A stretch of 64,000 bases of DNA from Atrina japonica (lineage: Eukaryota; Mollusca; Bivalvia; Pterioida; Pinnidae), in NCBI GenBank assembly GCA_030159075.1, contig BROG01000805.1:186001-250000 (forward strand), read 5' to 3'. Positions 43,440 through 55,482 of this stretch are shown piece after piece. The notes beneath the pieces are model-generated. The model had not been told where the DNA came from and ran no database searches. It saw only the letters and a list, made by a program, of their open reading frames with translations. Each line of letters begins with the position of its first letter. The stretch's first letter is position 1. Both the position numbers and the translations under genes were made by a program.

Positions 43440-43805
43440 AACCAGAAACATGAAGAAGTGGGTATTCGAAACGCCCACGTCCATTAGAATACGAAAAAAT
43501 ATATATACAAATAGCCTCAACATGAAGAACAATTGTGAATCCCAAATGGGGTGGATCCGGGTGTCCAAAAAAGAGTCAGGATCCCCTGTTAGCATGCTAC
43601 ACCCATTGCAAATGTTTCATGTAAATCTCTCGAGTTTGGTGAAAAGGTTAAGCTCCTTGAAAAAAGTCATCAATTAGTTTTAGAACTGATTAGTGAAAGG
43701 TGGTCAATATATGCGGTCGTGCTCCAGAAAATTATCTAACATTCTAGAGAGGATTTCATTATGTTTAACAAGAATCCCGTATCAACCATAAAAGTTCTTT
43801 AATGA
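43440..43805 (-). pseudogene. retroelement remnant (copy 5)
   Basis: It contains GAAGAACAATTGTGAATCCC and GAGTCAGGATCCCCTGTTAG, as near 31560-31640. A 3' part at about 43735-43800 encodes, on the minus strand, a decayed version of the FYGRYGDLVKH block. Confidence 0.45.
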
Positions 43806-44139
43806 TGATTTCAAGCGTTCAAAATTTTCCTGTGTACCTAGTTTATTGGCGACCCAATTGGCTCTCAGACTAAAACATTCATAACAGGAGTATGCCATGG
43901 TGTAACGTAAAAGTTGTTAAATGAAAACGCCATAGACAGAAGACGGGATATTACTTCTCAGAAACTGAAGTTTGTGATATGGAAATTGAAATCGTCAATT
44001 TTTTTTTTTATTAAGGGAGGTGTGACGTCCTTCCCAATTAACAGGAGCACTGCGAACTGAGAAAAAATCTTCAGCAAAACTATACACGGAGATTCGTTTC
44101 TTATCCCCATAAAAATTTACTTCCCTGGGTTATAAAAGT

Positions 44140-44525
44140 TCATAATAGATCACCTGCATATGGTGTTTATATCTCAAACTACTCACTGACACATGGATAT
44201 AAAAAAGTGTTGGTGTCAACGTTCCGCAAATTTTACTGTCGGTATAATAGTCTTGTTTGTTATTACTCCGTTTCACTAAATGAAATGTTGAATTACTTGT
44301 TCCATAGCGGTTGTTGAGACGTCTGTACCAATTGTGAAGAGGATTCGTTCCTCACGTATTTCATTTGAATCCGACTGGTCTCACGGTGGGCGTGGCCGGT
44401 CAACAGGGGATGCTTACTCCTCCATGACACCTGATCCCACAGATCCATGTTCACCAGATCTGTATATGTATCCTGGACATCCTGAAAATTTAGACTTTGG
44501 TACCTGAGATTTTTATCATTTAGGT
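44140..44525. pseudogene. retroelement remnants (copy 6, two orientations)
   Basis: About 44150-44240 carries CACCTGCATATGGTGTTTAT and GTGTCAACGTTCCGCAAATT, nearly identical to the copy at 9465-9620. About 44370-44515 is the 3' repeat in reverse (GCTTACTCCTCCATGACACC). Confidence 0.5.
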
Positions 44526-44779
44526 CTCTAAAACAGCAAAACAAAACAAAAAAGAAAGCCATCAATACAAAAACTATTTTATTCTTCAAAATGTCCCACA
44601 AATGCATCATAGGTCATTGAATGACATTCACTACATTTCATTAAATATTTTGTTTCCAGTTTGCAAGATTTAGTACAACGATGCAACGCCACATAATTAT
44701 CTCCCCCTGAAAAAAATATCCACCAGTATGTAAGATGCCTGTCATTATAGCTTTGCAAACATTAAAAAATGTAAAGTTA

Positions 44780-44876
44780 ACTCATTCAACCCTAAAGACA
44801 TATTTGGATTGGTCCAATCCATTGATTTATAGAAGAGTCCATTGTTTTTCAGGGGTTGATGAGTTAATGAGATATC
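44780..44876. repeat. short MITE (copy 1)
   Basis: It runs from TTAACTCATTCAACCCTAAA to TTTTTCAGGGGTTGATGAGT, with inverted ends. Related copies are at about 46690-46780, 58330-58420 and 58545-58607. Confidence 0.65.
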
Positions 44877-45512
44877 ATACTCAGTGGAAAAACGAGTGAC
44901 ACGAACTTCATCAAAATCCGATATTTTATTTACTGTTTTAACCTTATAAAAATGTAAAACACAAATACTCTACTAGTGGGGAAAACTTTGTTATTGGTCA
45001 AATGATTTTCTAAGTTGAAAATATCCAATAGTTTATGCACAACAAGGGGGTGAGCATGGATGGCAATTAGGTCACCTGACTTGATAACTGTAAATTTTGT
45101 GTGATTGTTCATTGTGAAACCATAACGAGAGGCTCACCTGACATACAAAATATTTTGCCTATGCTCCATTTTTAGTTACAAAATCCATGTTGGTTGATGA
45201 ACAAGCATCAAAATCACCAACTGAATCCATATATTTTGCTTTATTGATGATTCCTGTAAAGTTTAGTTACAAATGATTCAGCTGATTTGTTTTAGTGGTA
45301 GATTGTATAAAAAATATGGCTGGACGGCGTACACAGAGTGATGGCTTAAGATCACCTGAGCCTTTGGTCAGGTGAGCTAAAAAAAAACCTATGTACTAAA
45401 CTTGGATCATTGACCAAGTTGACGGTGTCAAGCCCTCGATGTATTGAAGGTTTTATATCCAGTAACGTAACGTGAGAGAGACTAGAGTATCAAAACACAT
45501 CAATAAGGTCAA

Positions 45513-45707
45513 GGTTACTGTAAATCTGGTTATTTTCGCGAAAATTTTATTTACACGTAATTTGGCAATAGGTCTTGCTCGTGAAAATACAATTATCGCG
45601 TAATGAAGTATGAAATAGTATGAGGAAATAGGCATCCGAAATCGCTAAAATATCTCGGGACTAAATTTAGAACTTTTGATCGTGAAAATTTCCGGATTTA
45701 CTGTATT
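45513..45707. repeat. MITE with TACTGTAAATC ends
   Basis: The left end TACTGTAAATCTGGTTATTT and the right end AAAATTTCCGGATTTACTGT are inverted repeats, with TCGCG and GATCGTGAAAAT blocks inside. Confidence 0.6.
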
Positions 45708-46019
45708 ATAAGTATGACACATTCTGGATATCGAGAACATCAAAAGTGACAAATTGAACCTTGTCAAAATAAATCTAACTTCGCTATTAATCTATACGTA
45801 TATAAGTGGCAGTTTAGGGCGTATCATTGTGTGATAATCACCATTTTATCAGACATGCAGTTGTAATATCGGAGCTATTATACACAAAAATATTGAAAAT
45901 TTGAAAATTATTCGGATGAACACTTTGCACCAAATTCTCTATTAAAGGTCATATTACAATATTAGAATTATTATTTACCGAAATATATAATGAGGCTTAA
46001 ATAAGGCGTGTGTATTTAC

Positions 46020-46208
46020 CAATAGGGAACTTTCGAGTTAGCCCGGATTACCATTATGATCCTGCATTTATTCGCACTTTTCGATTTTCATATTAACCTT
46101 TGCAACGTATGTAAAGTAACTGGAAATATTCTTATTTTTAGCACAATAACTTTATTTTGTATAAAGAAACCCAAAAGTAATCTGGGCTAACTTGAAAGTT
46201 CCCTATTG
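46020..46208. repeat. MITE with about 31-bp inverted ends
   Basis: CAATAGGGAACTTTCGAGTT begins the left end. The right end CTTGAAAGTTCCCTATTG is its complement, with two or three mismatches over about 31 bp. Confidence 0.75.
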
Positions 46209-46689
46209 TTCTCTGTTAGGAATATTAACTAAAAAAACACACAAAAAAATGACAGATAATGAAATAAAGTTATGATATAATTTGATAAGGGTCATTGGGA
46301 TGAATTAAAACTGGCCGCTTAAATCAGGTGACTACTTACTAAAGGTGACCTCATGTACAGGTTAGACGGTACAAGTAATTGAAGATTAATTTGGGTTTTG
46401 ATCTAGTATTACAAAACTGGTACAAACTAGTCAATTTTAGCACCGACATGTGTAAACTGTTTAAGTTCTATTTGAATAAAGTTAGGTACAGAAAATCAAT
46501 TTTAAACAAGTCATATCTACATGTATAGTATATTTTAGCACTCTTACTGCTTTGAAAATCAAAATAATTTCATTTTCTGATGAAATAAACAGACTTAAGT
46601 ATAAATAATAGGCTTCAAATACTATTTGACTTTCATTTTTGAAATTAATTTATATGATCACAAATGAGCTGCATTTTTCAGCAATACCT

Positions 46690-46780
46690 TAACTCACTCA
46701 CCCCTAAATACACATTTGGACTGGTCTAAGTCACTGATTTACAGAAGAGTCCATTGTTTTTCAGGGGTTGATCAGTTAAA
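46690..46780. repeat. short MITE (copy 2)
   Basis: Same family as 44780-44876: AACTCACTCACCCCTAAATA ... TTTTTCAGGGGTTGATCAGT. Confidence 0.65.
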
Positions 46781-48850
46781 TGATTTCCAAAGTACCATCT
46801 CTCAGTAATTGGTTTTGTTGTTGATTATGTTTGAGATGTTCTGGAAATATGTCTTTTCAAACAACTTTAAAAATAATATATATTTCCAATATATATGACA
46901 AGAACAATTCCACTCTAGGAAGGTTTGAGGATGGTGGAGTGGGGTGTAGGGTGGGATGAGGGTGGTTTGAGGGGGTTTCATTAAAAGCTAGAACACTACT
47001 TGTGTGAAATCCTACATCACTCAGATATTTCTTTTTCTAACTGGAAAGATTATCATTTTTCAAAAACTATCCATTACACTTCATATATAATAATTTGAAC
47101 AGCTATCAAACGTCAAAGCTCATCTGCCTCTGGTACAGTTTTTGTACAGAATATGCAACTATAAACATGAATACAGTGTTAACAAGAGTTCAATGGCTGA
47201 AAACATAAGAATGTTCCGAGGTGGGAGAATAGTCTTACAATGACCTGTTCAGCCAATTAGATTGCAGGATTAGCCAAAGTCAAGCAAAAATTCTCAGATA
47301 TGAGCATGAGGGGCTATAAAATTTTTTTTTTTTTTTTTGACTAAATGGGCCCTAAGTCGGGGAGCTGTTACGGGAAGTAATCCCACCTGCCAAACAAATG
47401 GAGCAAAAGGCCATCTACACATGCTCATTATTACTCTAACAGCTTCATTAGGATCCGACAGACCAATATTGAAAAATGTATCCAACAAATTTCAACCAAT
47501 TAGGTACAGTGACGGTCTATTGGTTAGTGAATCAGAATAATAAGCCCTGTGTGTACATCTACACCTGCCCTTTAATTAATCCTATAAAGTTTCATGAGGA
47601 TATGACAAACTTTATTTCGCAGACGTTAGCTAATGTGGTTGCCAGTTCAAACACAAATCCATCTATCGTAGTGTCTAACTACCGTATAAGTGGAAATTTC
47701 AACCAGACGAAAATTTAGCGTTTTGTTCCGGTCACATTTTGTACACAATTTTAGCGAAAAGTAATTTAAGCGATTATATGATTAAAATACCATAACTCTT
47801 TCCTACAATGAGGAATGAATTGCTAGCGAGATCAAATTTCACCGATAATGCCAAAATTGAATCCTCGCTATAATTTCTGTTGATACAGTATCTGTTCACA
47901 TAATCATTTCTGGCAGGAGTTAATAGTAGTACACTCTATATTTCCCTAACATTTTTTAGGGGTTATAAAAAAATGGAGTGGCAGATTGAGTCACTCGTGC
48001 ATAGAGTCACAGTTTGACCGTAAGTGTTGGGACAGTGAATAAGGTCAAAACCTTGGCAAATAGCCAAAGTCTGACCGACAGTCATACAAAGGACTTCACA
48101 AAGTCAATATCAATAATTATCTAAAATGGAAGAATATGTTATACAGATAATTTTTTTTCCATTTTCAAATATAACATAAGCAATTAACATTTTATGTTTG
48201 TTTTTTTTTTCTCTTCATAATAGAAAAAAAAGCATGAATTTATAGACTATGAATTTTAAAAAAAAAAAATCAAATAAAATGTATTTCTCAAATGACACTA
48301 GGGAATGAAACACAAGGCAAATGTCGTACGTAACCAAGCATAAACATATCCAATTCCTCAGCACATGTGCAGAAAAACAACAAAACAAAAATCAAATGTA
48401 CATAAAAAATACCAAAATAATAGATCCACCTCTCTATGAAAAAAATTCTGCTCAGTGACTGAATGAAATATTTGCTAATAGTTCAGAATAAGCTTGCTTT
48501 TCATCATTCATTTTCTACACTTCATCACACTGGTTGTCAAATACTACGGCAAAATCATTCATTAAAAGTTAATTAGATACACAATTTCAATAGAATAAAC
48601 ATATGTATTATAAACGATTGATGTATTTATTTTGCACAGAAACATGTGTGCACAGTGCACAGGCAAACAAATAAATCCATACACACTCACTAACATGCAC
48701 ATATACAACACATTCTCACTGGCAAACAATTTAAACATTACACCCGCTGTCTTTGATTTTTTTTCCCAATCTACAGACAGCAACTATTAATAACACTGCA
48801 GAAAATGAGGCTTAACTAGAAATGAAAGAACTTATAAAGATATATGTGTA
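46781..48850. other. gene-free stretch with one dispersed repeat
   Basis: Contains the reverse copy of the 6775-6990 repeat at about 47675-47895 and a poly-T run at 47321-47338 followed by GGGCCCTAAGTCGGGGAGCT, which may be an old retroposed sequence. No gene is supported. Confidence 0.5.
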
Positions 48851-50060
48851 CTTGACCTCTAACCTTCAAAATCGACCCAAATATCTAAAGGTGGTTTGCA
48901 CCAGATTTCAATATGCATGTCTATTGTAAAATCCGTATAACATGGCGGGGTGGAGTCTAGTGAACTCTTGACCTGGACGAGTTTACATTTTAGGTAATAA
49001 AGCATAAAGATATTAGAATTGCACAGGCAAGAGTAATTGTTCCAACTTAACTCAATATCTACAGTAAAGAATAAAACGCTTTTCCCGTGAAGCTTAGCTT
49101 TACCAAAATGTGAGTAGAATAGGTGAATCGGACAACTGTACAGTTGTTTAATTTCACGAGGAGAAAATTTCGCGGTTTTTTTTTTTAACAGACCTTATTC
49201 ACGGTTTTTAAATTTCGCACAAGAACGTTTCCAATACTGACGTGAGATAAGAGTTGAAGTAAAGCTGATAAAATTTTGTGATTCATGTATACGATGTATG
49301 GCTATATATGAATGAATTTTGATTGGTCGGCACTTACCCCATTGGGTTCTTTAACGTGCCGGCACCTACTGCGACACAGGACCTCGGTTTTTACTGTCTC
49401 ATCTGAAGAACAAGAAACGCTGGCTGGACTCAAACTCACGACCTCATGATCAAGAGTGGAGCGCGCTACCGACTACAAGATTTCTTGTAAAGCAGAAATG
49501 TTTTACTGTCTCATCCGAAGGACAGGAAATCAACCTGCCACCAGCTGGACTCTAACTCACTACTTCACGATCAAGAGTCGAGCGCGCTACCGACTGAGCC
49601 AGGCCGGCTCAATTTTGATTAGTAAAAACTTTTTATCGGTAATGTTTTGTCTTTCTGACTCCTCATAAGTATAAGGTATTACATTCACAGGTATTTAATT
49701 TTGTGGTATTTTCTTATACCAAGAATATAGCGAAATTAAATCCCCTGCGAATAAAAACAACTATACAGTATAGCAAAAGATAAGTTTGCAGAGTCTCTAA
49801 AAATGGTGGTTAGATCTTGACCCCTGACCTTCAAAAATAACCTAAACATATAAAGGTGTTTTGCACCATCTCAAATATACCTGTACAGCAATATGAATTC
49901 TTGCAAAGGTTTTTGTGACCAGGGGACCAGATCTTGACTGCTGACCTTCAAAAGTGAGCAAACATTTGAAGGTGATTTCAATGTACCTATACACCAAACC
50001 CGACTTCTGAAGTGGAGGAGGACAGGGTGTGGCCAAATGGTTAGACCAACCCAAAGATCA
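48850..50060. repeat. three diverged direct copies of a CTTGACC-type segment
   Basis: CTTGACCTCTAACCTTCAAA (48852), CTTGACCCCTGACCTTCAAA (about 49816) and CTTGACTGCTGACCTTCAAA (about 49931) each precede an AAAGGTG or GAAGGTG block. They are spread around a SINE insertion. Confidence 0.5.
49330..49612 (-). repeat. tRNA-derived SINE, reverse, with duplicated head
   Basis: Reverse relative of 7567-7850. The body (TTCTTTAACGTGCCGGCACC, GACCTCGGTTTTTACTGTCT) and head (GACCTCATGATCAAGAGTGG, AGCGCGCTACCGACT) end at about 49472. A second partial body plus head runs 49500-49612, with GTCGAGCGCGCTACCGACTG. Confidence 0.7.
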
Positions 50061-51069
50061 TTTACACAATGGAGGTATGAGCATGATTGGACCTTGAGCT
50101 GAATATATAAAGAAACGCCAGCATTTAACTGAAAAAATTGTTGGATTTGGCATAAACCAACAAAAAATCAATGTAATTCCAAGTACTGTTCAATCAATAC
50201 ACATTTCTTTCCTTCAATTATTCAATTAAAAAGCTTTTACAAAATCATAATTTCATATATTGATTAAAGAAAGAAAAGTCCAAACCATGGCAAAAGTTTC
50301 ATGAAATCAGAATTATTTTTGTATTTTTCATTCCACTTTATTCATGCCAGGTTCCCAAAAGAACCTCTAAGGAATCAACATTCTAAAATCATCATTTAGT
50401 GAATGGTGCTCATTTACAAAATCATAACCGATACAGAACCAACTGACACAACCCCCTTGCTTCTAAATTTACCACTAAGGGTTCCTTCTGAATTTACCAC
50501 TAAGCGGCTTCTAACAATGGTGTTGGTGGTGGCTTCTAACAATAGTGTTGACAGAGTCTAACCTGTAATACTGAATCACATAGAAATATTCAACTGATTG
50601 TGAGAAACAACAAAAGAAAATTTCATTTACATGCAAATCCTTCCTTCCTTCCTCCCTCTCTCTCTCTTTCTCTCTCTCTCATAATGCCAACAATCACTAA
50701 CTTAATTCACCCCAAACATTCAATACAAACTAGCACATACCACTCAACCAATAATCATTGAAAATAAAATCTGCTTAAATTTCTACATCAATAAAAACAA
50801 ATGATATCCTTCACAATATTTTCTATCATATATGTAGCGATACGACAATCACCATCCAAAGTGAGAGAAATTGTTCAAAATCCCTCACCAAGATCAACAT
50901 TGTCAACTCACATCAAAAATCAACAAATATAACTGAAATATGTCCAAATGTCGGAAATGTAACAGATCACATCCACACAGGAAATGGTTGTATGAAACTG
51001 ATGACAGAAATGAACTCTTCACCAGTATTTGCGGAGACATTGTTTGTTTCAAGATGTACACATTGCTTA
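50061..51069. other. gene-free stretch downstream of USP10 stop
   Basis: On the minus strand this is the probable 3' UTR and downstream region of the USP10-like gene. It includes a CT-rich run at about 50639-50680. No other gene is supported. Confidence 0.4.
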
Positions 51070-51263
51070 TTAACTTTGATGCATGTCAATTCTACGATAG
51101 TACAAGAGATATGGGACTCGAGGCGAATAGAACTTCATGACCTGCTGAACGCCGACACGTTTAACCGTGCTATCGTCAATGAGAATCCAGTTATTGATGG
51201 CTGGATGAAACACAGCTGTGGTATAATGTCCTCCCGTTGACTGTTTACCATGGTGATAAACCA
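51070..51263 (-). CDS. usp10: USP10-like deubiquitinase, last coding exon
   Basis: The C-terminal part of the ubiquitin-specific protease domain. VYHHGKQSTGGHYTTAVFHP contains the catalytic His in GGHYTT. LIDDSTVKRV gives the Asp-containing loop, and PYLLYYRRIDM precedes the stop at 51070-51072. The acceptor TTTTTCAG (minus) sets the exon start at 51263. The exon begins with two bases of a split Val codon, matching the phase of the upstream exon. The similarity to USP10 is clear across the exon. Confidence 0.88.
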
Positions 51264-51432
51264 CTGAAAAACACAAATATAAAAACTTTAAAAAAATTAG
51301 TAATTAACCCTTATTCTGCCACTCATCTATGGGCTTACTCAGCCAGTCACTGCTAAACATATATACTAGTGTATACACAAAACTGCCAGATTAAAATTGT
51401 GAATTTTTATCAATCTGAACTGGTCATTTTAA

Positions 51433-51567
51433 TAAAGGATTGTTTTTCATTTTTTGAACATCATTGGGGTATAAAAACAATTGCATGAAGTGCTGCACAA
51501 TGAATTTTTTCCATGAGCAATTGCTTTTATACCCCAGTGATGTTCAAAAAATGAAAAACAATCCTTA
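51433..51567. repeat. foldback element in last USP10 intron
   Basis: AAAGGATTGTTTTTCATTTT ... AAAATGAAAAACAATCCTT: inverted arms of about 50 bp separated by about 35 bp, located 170 bp from the splice acceptor. Confidence 0.8.
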
Positions 51568-53234
51568 TATTTATATACATTACCATTTTTCAGTGAAACT
51601 GTAGTCCACTGGATACTAAATTCATTCCAAAACACTGACTTTGCGGGGGGTGTTTTCATATGACGTAATGGCTCAACAGCTGTTTTGACCCGAGAAGTAG
51701 TTCTCTTTTCTGATCGCAAATACTAATGAAATTAAGGTTTAATTTCTTTTTTTATATCATTTTGAAAGAAACTAGTGATATGGACAATTTTGAATACTTA
51801 TTCTCAGATTTAGTTCGCGATTTTTAATATTCGACCATTTAGTAGTGGTGGGTTAAATGTGTCAGAAGAGAATTGCCCGAATGGGCCGTGTGCAAATGGC
51901 TGATAGGCCTACCATGTGCGATTTGGATAGCAACAGATGATCGTTGTTTACAACAGATTTTCGTTTGAATTCTGATATTTTATCAGTGGAATATATCGCA
52001 GAAAGTTTGAGTGTTACTGTTAATATTCATTCATGACAACTCAAAGTAGCCATTCTATTTGATATTTTACCAATCACTGAATCAGCTGGGAAATGCCGTG
52101 AACTGTGAAGGGGTGACGATTTCGTAAGTAGACCTATTTCAGTATATAGGCTAGCCCACTAGCAAATCCTTCAAATCAATTGAAACAAGACAAATCCAGA
52201 TTATGTTGTGAAATAACGAACTTTTATTGTTCTGTTTAAAAGATAATTATCGACACGTTCATTATGGAAAATCTGTGTAGGCCTATAAAGTATAATAGAT
52301 CCATATGTCAATTCAGACTTCAGTTTTTACTGGCTGATTATGTAGAGTATCCCGTCAATTTACTGAGAAACCTATGAACACTACTTATGCTCGGCATTAA
52401 CATTACAGGTTGTGAAAAACAAGATGGGCCTGGTAATTAGCCTAGCAATTAATAGGATTTGAGGTGAACTGAGAGTCGATTTCAAGCGATGCGAGTGACG
52501 AATTGTTTCTGACAGGAATAGCCTATATGGTGACGGAAAAGCAAGCTGTTTATCAGAGATGCAGGACAAAATTGCACTAGACCCGACTCCCTTTTCAACT
52601 TACTTACAAGCAACGTAACTACGAGGCAAATTTTCATTTCTGTGGCCTTTGTTTCTTTTCATAACATGACCTAGATCTATCACAATAGGCCTATGATATG
52701 GGCATGTACAGTGTGCTACAGATGCAGGCCTAGTTTTGTGTTTTCGATTTCTTTCGGTGATTTTTGTTTGTTTTGTGATAATTAATGGCTTTAAATAAAA
52801 ATATGGAATGAATGTGTTATTTTATTCTTTATTGATTCATTCATATGTTCAGAGAACACTTGTCCGACAAATCGCCGCCGTAACAAGGTCATGGAAAGGG
52901 TTTCTTAGATATTCAGGTATTCCTACGCCAGCTAGCGGTTAACACTTATATCACGTGATGACCCACTGGTTTTATTGATACAACAATACAGACGTTCTGT
53001 ATAACTGTAATGAAGGAAATTACAGTCGGTATGTAAATATATTGTAATTGTGTGTCAATTTGTGTAAACTGAACCCTATATCCATACTTCATTTTATTAA
53101 GAACCATTGCTATTAAAAGTTTTGAAAAAGTTTTTTCTCTTTTAGATTGGGCATAGTGTTAAGAAGCTCCTTGGAGAAGCCTGATCCTGGGAACATGGGT
53201 TTTTATAATTAACTGCAGAATAATTTCAAACTGC

Positions 53235-54227
53235 TACCGTATTTTATGGCCTATAGGTCGATACTTTTTTCCTCCAAAGTTGTGACCTCGACCTATTCAC
53301 CGCATAGACTTATCTTAGTGAAATATTTAACTTGTATCTGCATTTCCCCATTTTAACATCGTATTTCAACATTTTTCACTGGATAATCTAGGGGCCTACT
53401 CCAAACACCCATTTGTATTTACACGTAACAGAAGTATTAAATGTGACCTTGTGTGTGCGTAATGCACTGTGTTCACAATCTAAGTGACAAAATAATGATT
53501 TTTCAAGTTACAATATCATTGGTATTCAAGACTGTGTCAGAAAATGCGTAATAAATATACATCGTTTACATTATATTTATACTGTACAGTTTATACTTTT
53601 GAATGATTCCCTTATCTCGGTACCCCACTGTGAAGTTGAAGTCTTAATTCAGTCTTTCAGGACACTACAAGCTGTGTTTGGAAGTGACCTTCAGCTGATA
53701 AGGATTGCGTGGCAGTCTTTGAAGTTGGGAAAGTTTTGGAAAAAGTGTTACATAGATTAATTAACACTCAACCTTGAGTATTTAATTGTTCGACAATTGC
53801 AGCGACATAATAATTTGGGCCAATTTAAGGATAAGACAAGGATTGAGGTCGCTTGTGTTAACGGCATAAAGAATTTAATGATGATTTGACAGGTAACATA
53901 ATAGCGATGTATGTACACATAATCAGTACACACAAGTAATATAAGTGATGTTAAGTATGATAAAATGCAACTTGTAATCACAGTCCTATCTAGTAATGTA
54001 CAGTAAAATATGCCTATTACTCTGATTATTTTGGTACCATCGTTTTAGCACCAGTTATTAAATATAATTAACGATGTATCTTTGTGTTCTCCCATTCATG
54101 TTTTCATCTCTGCCGACATCGACCTGTCTTCCACTTCGACCTATCTAATACTTAAACCTAGGTTTTTACCAAAAATCGGCCATTGGACCTTCCCCCCACA
54201 TCGACCTATAGGCCATAAAATACGGTA
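53235..54227. mobile_element. 993-bp non-autonomous element with perfect 27-bp inverted ends
   Basis: The left end begins TACCGTATTTTATGGCCTAT. The right end (54201-54227) is its exact complement over 27 bp. The interior has several TCGACCTAT-type repeats and no transposase. It lies in the last USP10 intron. Confidence 0.75.
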
Positions 54228-55404
54228 CTATTTTTAACTTGTCTTTCATTGCTCCTTTTGTTTACTTGAACCTCAGTGTTCAGTATTGGTTTTTTTTTTT
54301 ATTTCTTTTCAACAGTCATAATCCCATAATTTGTTAACCTTAGTCATGTCAGTGTGAAAGAAGTTTTAAAAAGTTAAAAGATTCTCACAGGTAACAAGCG
54401 TTTCACTTTCAGTAATTATCATATATTTCTTGAAAGACTTCATGACCTTACCTTTGTACCTACTGCTTTAGGATTTCATCAGAAGACAACATGTATATGT
54501 CTAGACTATGGATCAGATGAACTAAGAATCATTCTAAAAAGTTTTTTAGATTCTACATTGAAATCTGTTAGAATAGCTGACTATACAGAATGGGTACCCC
54601 ACTGCCCTGCCCACAAAGCCAAGGTCCAAAAGCACGATTTGCGTGACACTTGAAATACCAAAACTGCATGGCACATTGCACATCGAAATGTGTGGCGTTT
54701 CACCTAAAACTGGTGACATCTCCATACAAGAGGCCCATTGGGCCTTAAATGGTCACCTGAGCAAAATGTGATTACAGTGACAATATGTTGATCACTGGTT
54801 CATGAGAAGATTTTATTTTTTAAATAAAAGTGGAAATAACTGCAATAAGCATCAACTTGACAATTTCCGCTCTCTGAATTTTTTTGTAGATCTTTACATG
54901 CTTAACATTTTTTATTCTTTCACTTTTTCTCTATCTATTATAATGTTCAAGATAAAGGCCAAAGGAGTCAAAAAAATGATCATTTTTTCATGAGATGATT
55001 TTTACCTTTTGGCCCCCTTATACGTCCTAGCCCCTTTTTCTTCACATGGGGATACTTCCTGCCAAGTTTGAATGAAATTGACCCACTGGTTCTTGAGGAG
55101 AAGTCGAAAATGTCAAAAAGTTAATGACGGATTACTTACGACAACAGACAAAAAATGATAGGTGACCTAATAAGTTGAAAAATTCTTGGTGGGATGTCAA
55201 ACAACAAAACAAATCTCATTAAAATCCTTTCAGGAAAACTGGAATTTAAATTCAACATACATTTCAAGATGGCTGTCATGGCAGCTAGAAACTAGTGATT
55301 CTGTAAGATTTTTAGATGACTTGGGCCTTTGAATACAGGTGACCTTGAAATGTCACTCAAAATCACTACTAACTTCCATGACAATAAATTGCAAAATACT
55401 TTAC

Positions 55405-55470
55405 CTGCGAACAGTTTATAGCATCTCTGATGCACCTGTAGCTTGCTCTTAGCACTGTTAGATAATAAAT
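55405..55470 (-). CDS. usp10: USP10-like, penultimate exon (66 nt)
   Basis: The minus-strand acceptor TTTTGCAG precedes the exon. It encodes LLSNSAKSKLQVHQRCYKLF, matching the USP10 segment just before the YHHG block. The donor is G|GTAAAG. Phases (two bases in, one base out) fit the flanking exons exactly. Confidence 0.85.
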
Positions 55471-55482
55471 CTGCAAAATATG

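Noticed and set aside
50940..51240. Plus-strand frames over the last USP10 exon
   Set aside because: They are shadows of the minus-strand exon, which has a clear protein-family match and correct splice signals.
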